From: Mesorhizobium australicum WSM2073
Lineage (GTDB): Bacteria; Pseudomonadota; Alphaproteobacteria; Rhizobiales; Rhizobiaceae
Length of the DNA stretch: 64,000 bases
Reading direction: 5' to 3'
NCBI RefSeq assembly: GCF_000230995.2
Contig: NC_019973.1
Location: forward strand, 744,001-808,000
The translations under genes were made by a program, and so were the position numbers. The notes below the pieces were generated by a model. That model worked only from the letters and a program-made list of their open reading frames with translations. It made no database searches and was not told where the DNA came from. Positions 28,706 through 36,849 of the stretch are shown here, one piece after another (the first letter of the stretch is position 1; each line of letters starts with the position of its first letter).

Positions 28706-29338
28706 ATGACCAAGAAACTGATACTGCTTTGGGCTATTGCGCTGCTGCTTTTTTCTGATCCGGTTCGCGCGGAGAATAACTGTTCCTGCCCAACCGTTAC
28801 GGCCGACGGCAGGGGAGACAGCAGTTGTTCGGCGGCTGAAGCCTCGGGTCAGTGTACGATCGACTTTAACATCTTTCCGCCTGAGGCCGAGCAGCGTGCG
28901 TTCGATCTCCTGAAATCAGCCAGCAAAACTCCTTTGTCTTTGCCGCCTGCCGGCGAGAACAGCGTCGATGCCATGTATACGGCCAGTTCAAAAGGTCAAA
29001 CCGTCGAGGTGCTGCTCGTGTATCTCGCGGTTGCTGCTGCTGCCCAAGCTCAGTCCCATCCTGGGACCATCGATACACAGGCTCTCGGAGAGGTGGCAAC
29101 GCTGGTCAGCGACGTGGGCAAAGATGCCCTCAAACAGGCCTTCAGCGGCGAGACGGCCAAAGAGTTCTCTGCAGTGAAGGCACTGCCCCCGGGGGACATT
29201 AAGAGCCTCGTCATACTTAGTGACCAAGGCCTCACTGTTTCGCCGGGCTGCGTCGAAGTGAATAAGAACGGACTTTGGGTGATGTTCAAGGCCAACTGGA
29301 GCCCTGCGGCTCTGGCGCCGGGCTGCGGGGCTAAGTGA
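28706..29338 (+). CDS. Exported protein of unknown function, cargo gene 1
   Basis: A 210-residue protein. The ATG at 28706 gives MTKKLILLWAIALLLFSDPV then RAEN, a clean Sec signal peptide (basic n-region, Leu-rich h-region, cleavage after ALL..VRA). The mature part starts with three cysteines (NCSCP, SSCSA, QCTID) and has a helical Ala-rich centre (VYLAVAAAAQAQ). No family recognised. Stop and next start overlap in TGATG, so it is coupled with the following gene. First gene of a six-gene plus-strand run. Confidence 0.7.
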   Translation: MTKKLILLWAIALLLFSDPVRAENNCSCPTVTADGRGDSSCSAAEASGQCTIDFNIFPPEAEQRAFDLLKSASKTPLSLPPAGENSVDAMYTASSKGQTVEVLLVYLAVAAAAQAQSHPGTIDTQALGEVATLVSDVGKDALKQAFSGETAKEFSAVKALPPGDIKSLVILSDQGLTVSPGCVEVNKNGLWVMFKANWSPAALAPGCGAK

Positions 29339-30012
29339 TGTCTGGCCTCCAGCAGTTGGTGGGTTTGATCGTGTTGGCCTTGATTGCAGCAGGGGTGATC
29401 ATTGCGGTGGACTACCGCACCGTTCAACCCAAAGCACCCGTCGATGACCGGGTCCTGGCCTGTTACGCCCTAATTCCAGCAGATCGGCAGGCAGGCCTCC
29501 ACTTCAAATACGAGCCCGACACCAAAACCGCCACAGTGGATGTAGACGCCGAGGAGACGACCAAAAGGCCGACCAATGAGCAGTTGGATACTTTCATCCA
29601 GTGCCTTCATGTGTTCATCAAAGATGTGCGGTTGGCCACCGCGAGCCAACCAGCGGCCCCGCTTGGCGAGGTTGCAGATCACTGGTCTGCTTCGGGGCAA
29701 GTTGGCCTAAAGCTGACACTGATGCCGGGCAGCAATAACGAGGTTCTGAATAACCTTCGTTTTGGCCCGGCCAGCGGCAACAAGTCCGACATCGTCGCGG
29801 CGTGGTGCAAGGGAGCTGCAGCCTGCGTCAAATGCGACCCACAAGAGCCTACCCCCCAAACACTCGAGGTCCTCGTCAGCTTGCTGCCGGGCAGCCACAC
29901 GAACAAGGTTCAGATGCCAGGGTCTTGGGAGACGCCAAACCAGGCAAAGCCGTGGCAGCTTGTGGACCGGAAGGGTCGGAGGTTCTTCTACGAGTGCGGG
30001 CAAGCGAGTTAA
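29338..30012 (+). CDS. Membrane-anchored protein of unknown function, cargo gene 2
   Basis: A 224-residue protein from the ATG at 29338 (a GTG at 29335 is also in frame). One N-terminal transmembrane helix (LVGLIVLALIAAGVIIAV, about 7-24) is followed by a soluble domain of about 200 residues outside the membrane. This contains four to six cysteines, including CKGAAACVKC. No family recognised. Coupled to the exported protein before it; probably the two act together in the periplasm. An 85-nt gap separates it from the 98-aa gene. Confidence 0.7.
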   Translation: MSGLQQLVGLIVLALIAAGVIIAVDYRTVQPKAPVDDRVLACYALIPADRQAGLHFKYEPDTKTATVDVDAEETTKRPTNEQLDTFIQCLHVFIKDVRLATASQPAAPLGEVADHWSASGQVGLKLTLMPGSNNEVLNNLRFGPASGNKSDIVAAWCKGAAACVKCDPQEPTPQTLEVLVSLLPGSHTNKVQMPGSWETPNQAKPWQLVDRKGRRFFYECGQAS

Positions 30013-30097
30013 CGAGCTGTCGCGCCTGACAGTTCAGCGGGTCTCTGCTTCTGTCTTGAGCGTTGGTATGCGACATTGCTAATTCGGAGGGGGTACG

Positions 30098-30394
30098 ATG
30101 ATCAAAATAACAGGGCTCGACAAGCTGACCAAGACCCTTGAGCAAGCTCAAAGGGCTCTCAAGGAAGTCGACGGCGAACTGGGGACCGTGAGCTTCGATC
30201 CGCAAGACCCGGCGAGTATTGAAGCCGCGATACAGGCCGTCGAGACAATGATTGACCAGCGACTTGGTCGCTATGAGACGAACCCCGTGATTGCACCTCT
30301 GATCGAAGGAATGAAGGAGCAATACAGGCAGGGGATCTTGGACCGTGCCGCTGAAGCAAGACTTGGGACCGGCGGAGAAGTCGATGGCGACTGA
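30098..30394 (+). CDS. Small helical protein, partner of the TIR-like effector
   Basis: A 98-residue acidic helical protein (KLTKTLEQAQRALKEV, IEAAIQAVETMIDQRLGRYE) with a strong ribosome site GGAGGGGG just before ATG 30098. Its last 11 nt overlap the start of the TIR-like gene, a tight coupling typical of partner proteins such as antitoxin-effector or sensor-effector pairs. It has no transmembrane segment and no recognised domain. A regulatory role is inferred from the arrangement only. Confidence 0.7.
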   Translation: MIKITGLDKLTKTLEQAQRALKEVDGELGTVSFDPQDPASIEAAIQAVETMIDQRLGRYETNPVIAPLIEGMKEQYRQGILDRAAEARLGTGGEVDGD

Positions 30395-31319
30395 CCTCTT
30401 CAAGGAGATGAAAAACGCGCTGCTTGATCTCCAGTCATCACAGTTTCAAACATACCAACGGCCCCTCAAGACACTGGCCCGCCTGTTGCAAAATCCCGAC
30501 CTTGCCGAGGTCAACGCCAAACTGACCGAAGGCCTCGATCTCGACAAGTTCCTTGGGGCCCAAACGACGCGCGGGGGCCTCGTCGGCTCCGATACCTTCG
30601 ATTGGCCAGACGACCCCCGAGAGGCGCTTGGTCTGACGCTACTGATGATCTTGAGGTTCGCCGAGAAGCCCGAGTTGATGCTCACCTTCGGCCATAGCTA
30701 CTATCACTCTGGCAACAAACTCAGCGACGCTGTCCACTCAGTAGTGCGGCAACTGCTGATCCCGTTCTTGCGTGACTACAAGTCCTACGTGGAAGGCGGG
30801 GACGACGGCAGCGTCCGGTTGGTGTTGCCGGCAGCTCATAACGGCCGGGAGGCGCGATTGACTGGGGCGGGCTCAAACAAGGTCTTCATCGTTCACGGTC
30901 ACGATGATGACGCTCTTCATGGCCTCGCAAGGTTTCTTGAGAGGCTCAAACTGGAGCCGATTGTCCTGCGAGAGCAGCCCAACCAAGGGCGAACGATCAT
31001 CGAGAAGTACGAAGACATCGCCGGTGAGGTAGGGTTTGCATTGGTGCTGCTTACGCCCGACGACGTCGGTGCAGCGAAGGCCGCGACTGAACAGAACCAG
31101 CGGGCCCGTCAGAACGTGATCTTTGAGCTTGGTTATTTTGCCGGACACCTCGGCCGTGGACGGGTATGCCTGCTCCGCAAAGGCAGCGTTGAAATACCGT
31201 CTGACCTCTATGGCGTTCTGTACATTGACCTGGACCCCTCGGAGGGGTGGAAGTCAAAACTCGTTCAGGAAATGAAGGCAGCGAAACTGGACTTTGACGC
31301 CAACCGCATGTTCGGCTGA
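30384..31319 (+). CDS. TIR-like (PF10137-type) nucleotide-binding effector
   Basis: A 311-residue protein from ATG 30384. Residues about 1-160 are helical with an unrecognised domain (FGHSYYHSGNKLSDAVHSVV). Residues about 165-305 form the TIR-like nucleotide-binding domain seen in CBASS/Pycsar TIR effectors (PF10137): KVFIVHGHDDDALHGLARFL, TIIEKYED, LLTPDDVG, and ARQNVIFELGYFAGHLGRGR, in which Glu248 is the likely NAD-cleaving residue. No cyclase gene (CD-NTase or Pycsar) is nearby, so the trigger is not the usual cyclic nucleotide unless it comes from elsewhere. Paired with the 98-aa gene. Confidence 0.82.
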   Translation: MATDLFKEMKNALLDLQSSQFQTYQRPLKTLARLLQNPDLAEVNAKLTEGLDLDKFLGAQTTRGGLVGSDTFDWPDDPREALGLTLLMILRFAEKPELMLTFGHSYYHSGNKLSDAVHSVVRQLLIPFLRDYKSYVEGGDDGSVRLVLPAAHNGREARLTGAGSNKVFIVHGHDDDALHGLARFLERLKLEPIVLREQPNQGRTIIEKYEDIAGEVGFALVLLTPDDVGAAKAATEQNQRARQNVIFELGYFAGHLGRGRVCLLRKGSVEIPSDLYGVLYIDLDPSEGWKSKLVQEMKAAKLDFDANRMFG

Positions 31320-31380
31320 GCATCTTGTTCACACATAGCCGGCTACCCAGTATTGTGGCGGCAGGGGGTGGGCAAACGAA

Positions 31381-32193
31381 ATGGAGCCCGAGGACGACCT
31401 GAAGTCCCGTATCGAGGCTGCACTGGTTCGCGGCCGAGTGAGCCAATGGCAACGGCAATTCCTCCTCGACATGCACGCGCGGCTGGCGAAGTACGGTCCA
31501 CGCACCCGGCTGAGCGCAAAGCAGTGGGCAAAGCTCTATGAGATCATAGGCCCCGCACCGCCAAGCACTAACGAGCCGAGGCATGCGCGCCCGAATAGGC
31601 CCTCGTCGTCGCCGCACTGGCGACCTCGACGGTCGCGAAGCCCACTCGCTCGCGAGGCTCGGTACTTTGCGGCGAGGTTCACCAGAGCCTTCGGCTTTGC
31701 CCTGGCGCTGGTCGTCGGGTCACTGATCTATTCATACGTCGAGAAGGGCGGACACATCTCTTGGCCCACGATGCCGTCCTTCGCGAGATCAGGCACAGGA
31801 GACAGGGTGCCGCTTGCCAGAACGGAGTTCACCATTACGGACGGCGACACCATCCGCCTCGACGGCTCCGCGAAAGGAACCCGGCTGGTAGGCTTCAATG
31901 CGCCGGAGAGCATCGAGCCGAGGTGCGCTGTTGAGGCAGACCTTGGCCAGAGAGCGAAGGCGCGCCTCACAGAGCTGGTGGCGTCCGCCAAGCTCGAACT
32001 GCAGATGATCCCGTGTTCCTGCGCAACTGGCACTGAGGGCACCGACCGCTGTAACTATGGGCGAAGTTGCGGCTCGCTGTTCTCCAACGGGCAGGACGTG
32101 GGTGACGTGCTGATGTCGGAGGGGTTGGCTGTACCGTTCATCTGTGGCGCTACAAGCTGCCCGCCAACGCCTCGGCCGTGGTGTGCATCCTGA
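31381..32193 (+). CDS. Membrane-anchored staphylococcal-nuclease-like protein
   Basis: A 270-residue protein. N-terminal 100 residues are basic and helical and probably cytoplasmic. One transmembrane helix lies at about 103-120 (FGFALALVVGSLIYSYV). The SNase-like domain (about 148-262) has the Asp pair in ITDGDTIRLDG, Arg168 in TRLVGFNAPE, Glu176, and Arg228 in NYGRSCG, matching the Arg-Glu-Arg catalytic set in order. The C terminus has CGATSCPPTPRPWC, near the usual end of small exported SNases. It would cut nucleic acid outside the membrane, for example incoming phage DNA; this is inferred. Confidence 0.8.
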   Translation: MEPEDDLKSRIEAALVRGRVSQWQRQFLLDMHARLAKYGPRTRLSAKQWAKLYEIIGPAPPSTNEPRHARPNRPSSSPHWRPRRSRSPLAREARYFAARFTRAFGFALALVVGSLIYSYVEKGGHISWPTMPSFARSGTGDRVPLARTEFTITDGDTIRLDGSAKGTRLVGFNAPESIEPRCAVEADLGQRAKARLTELVASAKLELQMIPCSCATGTEGTDRCNYGRSCGSLFSNGQDVGDVLMSEGLAVPFICGATSCPPTPRPWCAS

Positions 32194-32207
32194 GAGCAAC
32201 ACAAATC

Positions 32208-33518
32208 ATGGGCAAAATCGCACAACCATCCTTCAAGCCGAAACGACGAGCTGACCGGACGGTCCTGAGGAAGAGGCGTTATCGCGGTAAGCTTGCGGCC
32301 AATGGGCAGGCGGTCGATGTCCGGTTCTCCCTCTCCGCAAGAGCGGATTGCAGGCTCCGGTTCAAGTTCGACGCTTTGAATGGGCGAAGCTTCCTAATTC
32401 TCGCGCAGACCATGGGTAAAGCAGGACAGCCAAGCGAGCGCCTGAGCCTCGATGCATACACCAAGTCGGGGGACCGCATTACCTCCGACACTTTGTCCCT
32501 GACGGGATACCGGGTGAACGATGATGGCCATTTCATAGAAGTGAACTACCTGACTGCGACGGTCTCGCAAGTCATGAAGGATGCGGCACCTAAGCCCATG
32601 CTGAGGCTCTGGTTTCGTGGGTTCTCATCCTTCAGGAACTCCCCTACCAAAACGCCTCTGGGGACGTTGGCTGTCTGGGGTTCCTCTGACGGCTCACGCG
32701 CCGACGAGATGTCGGGGTGTGTGACGCTCATGGCACCCATCGAGGCGCCTGGGTCAAATTGGGTTGCCGAAGCAGATCAGTTCCTTCGTCACATGCATCA
32801 GGGTCTCGCGTTTGCTCACGGCGCGCGCCTCCAGACGCCCAGACTGGACTACGTCGAAGGCAAGACCTTCAATACCACGTTCTTCAGCGGTGTCGGCTAT
32901 CAACAGGAGTTCTCGGTACAACACTTCTTGAACCATGACCCCTTCATTGCGGCATTGGTCCGGCGCTACTTCGAGGAAGGTCCAGTTCCTGAAGTTATTT
33001 GGATAGGTCTACGATGGATGCAGACCGGCACGACCGTCAACGAGGTTCGGTTCCTGACCGCAATGACCGCGCTGGAAACGATCATCGAAACCGTCCTGCC
33101 TGCAAAGAAAGGAAGCACAGTCCCCAAATCCGAGTTCAACGCTCTCCGCGATAAGCTTGTGGAAGTGGTCGATAAGGAGGACGGTCTTACCGGCGACCAA
33201 AAGGAAATCTTCACTGAGCGTATCAAGGGCATCAACCAGAAGCCGTTGTCGGCCAAAATCGATGCCTTGTTCGATCACTACGGGATGTCACGGCAAGACT
33301 TCGGTATGGATGAGATTGTGTCGCTGGTGAAGCTACGGAACACGCTCGTCCATACGGGTGTGTTGCCTGACGAGATTGACATCTGGGACCGGATCATTCT
33401 GGTGCGCGAACTCGTCACGCGGATTTTGTTGAGCGAGATCGGCTTCAAGGGTCGCTATTGCTGCTACATCGGGGGACAGCACGACAGGGATTTCCCGGAG
33501 ACGCCCCAGCTTCCCTAA
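32208..33518 (+). CDS. ApeA-like HEPN-domain protein
   Basis: A 436-residue protein from ATG 32208, 14 nt after the SNase stop. The N-terminal half (about 1-210) is beta-rich and resembles the N domain of ApeA-type proteins. The C-terminal half (about 215-410) is helical, and RNTLVH at 377-382 is a match to the R-x4-6-H catalytic motif of HEPN ribonucleases; YQQEFSVQHF and TALETIIETVLP are further typical segments. ApeA cleaves tRNA upon phage infection in known systems; the same role here is an inference. It converges with the integrase, 1 nt between their stops. Confidence 0.75.
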   Translation: MGKIAQPSFKPKRRADRTVLRKRRYRGKLAANGQAVDVRFSLSARADCRLRFKFDALNGRSFLILAQTMGKAGQPSERLSLDAYTKSGDRITSDTLSLTGYRVNDDGHFIEVNYLTATVSQVMKDAAPKPMLRLWFRGFSSFRNSPTKTPLGTLAVWGSSDGSRADEMSGCVTLMAPIEAPGSNWVAEADQFLRHMHQGLAFAHGARLQTPRLDYVEGKTFNTTFFSGVGYQQEFSVQHFLNHDPFIAALVRRYFEEGPVPEVIWIGLRWMQTGTTVNEVRFLTAMTALETIIETVLPAKKGSTVPKSEFNALRDKLVEVVDKEDGLTGDQKEIFTERIKGINQKPLSAKIDALFDHYGMSRQDFGMDEIVSLVKLRNTLVHTGVLPDEIDIWDRIILVRELVTRILLSEIGFKGRYCCYIGGQHDRDFPETPQLP

Positions 33519-33519
33519 C

Positions 33520-35088
33520 TCAAGCGTCCTCTTTGGCCCACGCATACGTGATCCCGGTCGTTTCCCCCGGGGCATGCTTCCAATGGAACCGGAGACGTCC
33601 GCTCAGCCAGTCCACCTCAACATTGGTGAAGAGCTGCCTCAGAGTGGCGTTGATCAGCGCGATGTCTCGTTGCTCGGCTTCAGCCGCGTCGACAAACTGC
33701 GCTGCAGTCACCTGGACGCGGTTTGTAAGGGTGTCAGCTATGCGCCGCTCAAGGTCCGCGATGGTGCGCTGGATACCCTCCCTCGCCGCTTCGTTTTGGC
33801 GGAGCTTGTCAAGCAGCGCCCGTGATGACTGCTCCCCCAACTTCGTGATGGCTCCAACGAGCAGTTCAATCTCATCGCCCACTGCCATGTCGGCGGCGGT
33901 CGCCCTCTCCCATTCGCTCTGCAACGCCTCGTCGGTCGCCGGCAGCGACGCATTTAGCCATCCAGCGTTCCCGATGATTGCCGCCTCGATACCGTCGATC
34001 CGAACCTTGTGGCGATAGTCACATCCGCCCTTGGCCTTCGCCGTGGTGCAAACCAAGTAGGGCCTGCCGCCCTTCTTGCCGCCCTTGTTCACACGGGTCA
34101 TGGTGGAGCCACAGCCAGGGCACTTAGCGAGCCCCGCGAGGATGTTTGCTGGCCCCCCGCTGTTGCTCTCTCGGACGGCTCGCCCGCTGGAAAGGGCATT
34201 GACCCTCTCGAACACCTCACGGTCCACCACCGCCGGGAAATACCCCTCCACGGTCTCGGTCGGAATACGCTGTCTCTTCGCACCGACCGTCTCGACGCGG
34301 TGAGGGGTGAACGCTCCGATGGTCGAGGCGTCGGAGAGCATCTTCTTGATGTATGTCCGGTGCCAGTGGCTACCCCGACCAAACACCGGGACGCCTTCCT
34401 TGTTGAAGGTCTCGGCAATCGTATGCTGGCCCTTGCCCGCCAGCGTCATGTCAAACACCCTGCGCACGACATCGGCCCGCTCCGGTATCAGGTCAAAGCC
34501 TGTTCGGTCGTCCCTCAGGCGCATCCATCCGGGGCACAGCGCTGACAACGGCTTGATGGCCGCATTCTTCCGTTTGTTTCCCCATGCATCGCGCAGTCGC
34601 CGTGCCTTGGTCGCGCTCTCTTCGTTCGCCCTTGCAAAGTACATGATCGACGCGAACAGCATCATAGTGTCTTGGTTGAGCGTTTCCTGGGTGTACGTTC
34701 TGCCGTCGCTAAGCGTGACGACATTCACCCCCGCATCGACGATGTCTTCCAACGTTCGAAGCGCCTTGCGCGGTGCCTCTCTGGATACCCGGTCCAAGTT
34801 CTCCACCAGAAGGTATGATCCTTGGGGCACGTCCCCGGATTTCACATACGAGAGGAACTCGCCCAGCATACCGTCTGCCACATTGCCACCCCGGTAGGCG
34901 GACTTCCCCAAGTCGTGGAAGGTGAACTTGGTGTCCATCTCAAAGCCATGCAGCGCAGCATACTTCTCTGCCGCCTCGGTTTGTCGTCGGAAGCTATCCC
35001 CCTTGGCTTGCTCCGGGGTTGAGAAGCGGACGTAGGAGTAAGCTTTGGGGCGGTTGGCAAGGTTGGCGCGAGGGGTGTGCTTGATCAT
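33520..35088 (-). CDS. int: Large serine integrase of the element
   Basis: A 522-residue large serine recombinase. The catalytic domain begins AYSYVRFSTPEQAKG with nucleophile Ser23, followed by LLVENLDRVSREAP. The recombinase domain (about 165-300) contains the GKGQHTIAETFNKEGVP block. A zinc ribbon (CPGCGSTMTRV then CTTAKAKGGCDYRH, about 328-365) and a C-terminal coiled-coil-like part complete it. Start at ATG 35088 with AAGG upstream, only 43 nt from the CT core; the longer frame to 35268 would read into comM and is rejected. It should catalyse attP x attB insertion; a directionality factor for excision was not identified. Confidence 0.96.
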   Translation of the reverse strand: MIKHTPRANLANRPKAYSYVRFSTPEQAKGDSFRRQTEAAEKYAALHGFEMDTKFTFHDLGKSAYRGGNVADGMLGEFLSYVKSGDVPQGSYLLVENLDRVSREAPRKALRTLEDIVDAGVNVVTLSDGRTYTQETLNQDTMMLFASIMYFARANEESATKARRLRDAWGNKRKNAAIKPLSALCPGWMRLRDDRTGFDLIPERADVVRRVFDMTLAGKGQHTIAETFNKEGVPVFGRGSHWHRTYIKKMLSDASTIGAFTPHRVETVGAKRQRIPTETVEGYFPAVVDREVFERVNALSSGRAVRESNSGGPANILAGLAKCPGCGSTMTRVNKGGKKGGRPYLVCTTAKAKGGCDYRHKVRIDGIEAAIIGNAGWLNASLPATDEALQSEWERATAADMAVGDEIELLVGAITKLGEQSSRALLDKLRQNEAAREGIQRTIADLERRIADTLTNRVQVTAAQFVDAAEAEQRDIALINATLRQLFTNVEVDWLSGRLRFHWKHAPGETTGITYAWAKEDA

Positions 35089-35106
35089 GTCGAGGGCCTT
35101 ATATAG

Positions 35107-35158
35107 GTGGGGGTCCTCTGTCCATAGCATGCTGATGATCGGTCCGCCAGGCTCAGGC
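35107..35158. other. attR: attR, right integration junction
   Basis: Element half-site 35107-35131 (begins GTGGGGGTC, ends CATAGCATG), crossover CT at 35132-35133, host half-site from 35134. The only bases common with attL around the core are TGCT (35130-35133 and 21963-21966). The host arm has GTCCGCC at 35142-35148, 8 nt from the CT, mirroring GGCGGAC in attL. Confidence 0.9.
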
Positions 35159-36025
35159 AAATCGATGCTAGCGCAGCGCCTGCCGTCGATCCTGCCGCCA
35201 CTGGCGCCGAAGGAACTGCTCGAAGTCTCGATGATCGCCTCGGTGGCTGGCGAGCTCGGCGAAGGCAAGCTGACCGACCGGCGGCCGTTCCGCGCCCCGC
35301 ACCATTCGGCCTCGATGGCGGCGATGGTGGGCGGCGGCCTGCGCGCGCGGCCGGGCGAGGTGTCGCTCGCTCATCACGGCGTGCTGTTCCTCGACGAGTT
35401 CCCCGAATTCACGCCGCAGACGCTCGATGCGCTGCGCCAGCCGCTTGAAACCGGCGACTGCATGATCGCACGGGCCAACCATCGCGTCACCTATCCGGCC
35501 CGCATCCAGCTGGTGGCGGCGATGAACCCGTGCCGCTGCGGCATGGCCGGCGAACCGGGTTATCGCTGCCTGCGCGGCGATCGTTGCCGCACCGATTACC
35601 AGGCGCGCATTTCAGGTCCGCTGCTCGACCGCATCGATCTCAGGATCGAAGTGCCGGCGGTCTCGGCCAGCGACCTGATCCGGCCGGATCGAGCGGAAAA
35701 GAGCGCCGACGTGGCGTCGCGCGTGGCGCGTGCCCGCACCATCCAGCGCGAGCGTTTCGAGCGGCTCGGCGTCAACAGCGCCACCACCAACGCGCATTGT
35801 TCTCCTGCCGTCATCGAGACGATCGCCATGCCGGACGCCGCAGGCCTGTCGCTGCTCAAGGATGCCAGCGAAAAACTCGCCTTTTCGGCGCGGGCCTACC
35901 ACCGGGTGCTCAAAGTGGCGCGCACGCTCGCCGACCTCGACGCCAGCGAATGTGTCGGCCGCATCCATCTGGCCGAAGCGATTTCCTATCGCATGAGTTC
36001 GGAGCGCATGGCGCAGGCGGCGTAG
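35132..36025 (+). pseudogene. comM: comM (yifB) 3' part, interrupted by the element
   Basis: The last 297 codons of ComM. It begins LMIGPPGSGKSMLAQRLPSI, the Walker A loop, then has LFLDEFPEF (Walker B), AMNPCRCG (sensor-like), a Cys-containing insert (CRCGMAGEPGYRCLRGDRC) and the C-terminal helical part ending RMAQAA. An ATG at 35128 region or 35045 on the element side lets some of it be read as an open frame, but without the N-terminal domain a working helicase is unlikely. Joined to 21966 it makes a full 510-residue ComM, the normal family length. Confidence 0.95.
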
Positions 36026-36050
36026 CCGCGTTCCGCCCAGCTCCGGTTAC

Positions 36051-36671
36051 CTATCGCAAGGTCGCGATGAAATGCAGGCGACGGTCGAAAAACACGCTGG
36101 CCGGGAACGGATAGAGCGACAGCTTCTCACGCCAGGTGAGGGGTGTGATGCCCGCGGCGGCAAAAATGGCGTCCCACTCGGCCTTCGAGAGATAGTTGTA
36201 AGGCAGGCGCACATTGTGCCCCTTGTTGCCCACCCAATCCATGAAACGAAGCGTCTGGTAGGCCTCGAAGCCTTCGCGCAGGTGATCCTTGATGACAACG
36301 CCCTTGCGCGCCACGCGGGCCGCCTCGCGCACGAGATGACCCGGGTCGTCGGCATGATGCAGCACATCGACAATCGTCACCCAGTCATAGGAGCCATTCG
36401 CGGCGGGAATGGTGCTGCCATCGAACAGTTCTACCGAGATATGGGTTTGCGGCCTGATCAGCACGTCGATGCCGCGAAACGTCAGCCCCGGCTTTTTTTC
36501 CATGATCGCCTTGGCGATGGAGCCGTCGCCGCAGCCAAGATCGAGAACGGTGCCGGCCGGGCCCAGCTCGTCGGCCAGCCGGTCGGACAGGATGCGCACG
36601 CGGCGCTGGAAAACCGCCCGGTCATGGACGGTATTCAACAGTTTCTTTTCGATCGCCATCGTGTTGGCCAT
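36051..36671 (-). CDS. Class I SAM-dependent methyltransferase
   Basis: A 206-residue cytoplasmic methyltransferase. Start at ATG 36671 (MANTMAIEKK). Motif I is TVLDLGCGDGSIAKAI (about 41-56), followed by FRGIDVLIR and DWVTIVDVLHHADDP (post-I and motif IV region). The substrate is not clear; small-molecule or ubiquinone-type methylations are possible. Convergent with comM, 25 nt between the stops. The frame further upstream (to 36827) looks like non-coding extension. Confidence 0.8.
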   Translation of the reverse strand: MANTMAIEKKLLNTVHDRAVFQRRVRILSDRLADELGPAGTVLDLGCGDGSIAKAIMEKKPGLTFRGIDVLIRPQTHISVELFDGSTIPAANGSYDWVTIVDVLHHADDPGHLVREAARVARKGVVIKDHLREGFEAYQTLRFMDWVGNKGHNVRLPYNYLSKAEWDAIFAAAGITPLTWREKLSLYPFPASVFFDRRLHFIATLR

Positions 36672-36849
36672 GCCAATGCTCCCGAGCCTTCCAGCCAGAA
36701 CTAACTGAAAAAAGCAAAGGAACCGTATCCAGCCGTAAGAGCCTGCCGCCTTCGGCACGACATTGCCGCTGGGCTGACGCCGCCGTTTTCGCCGACGCGG
36801 ACCGGCGACATCCAGTCGGCGCTCCAAACCCTTTCAGCGCGGCATCGCC

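Larger units (their letters stand above)
21967..35131. mobile_element. 13.2-kb integrative element in comM, serine-integrase type
   Basis: The region between the two CT core dinucleotides (21965-21966 and 35132-35133), 13,167 nt by their spacing. Its removal rebuilds comM exactly. It holds a large serine integrase at the right end, a second small serine recombinase, an HNH nuclease, a polymerase-like protein, a decayed ParB-like gene, a Cys/His protein and cargo resembling anti-phage genes (two TIR-type proteins, FRG, SNase, HEPN). Parts, such as the TIR gene, are visibly more AT-rich than the host. No relaxase, coupling protein, capsid, portal or terminase was recognised, so transfer would need help from another system. 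Confidence 0.93.

Noticed and set aside
35045..35131. Element-derived start for the comM 3' part
   Set aside because: The 29 codons come from the integrase 5' region read in antisense; not a real extension.
35089..35268. Upstream extension of the large integrase
   Set aside because: Would include host comM codons beyond the crossover, so it cannot belong to the element gene.
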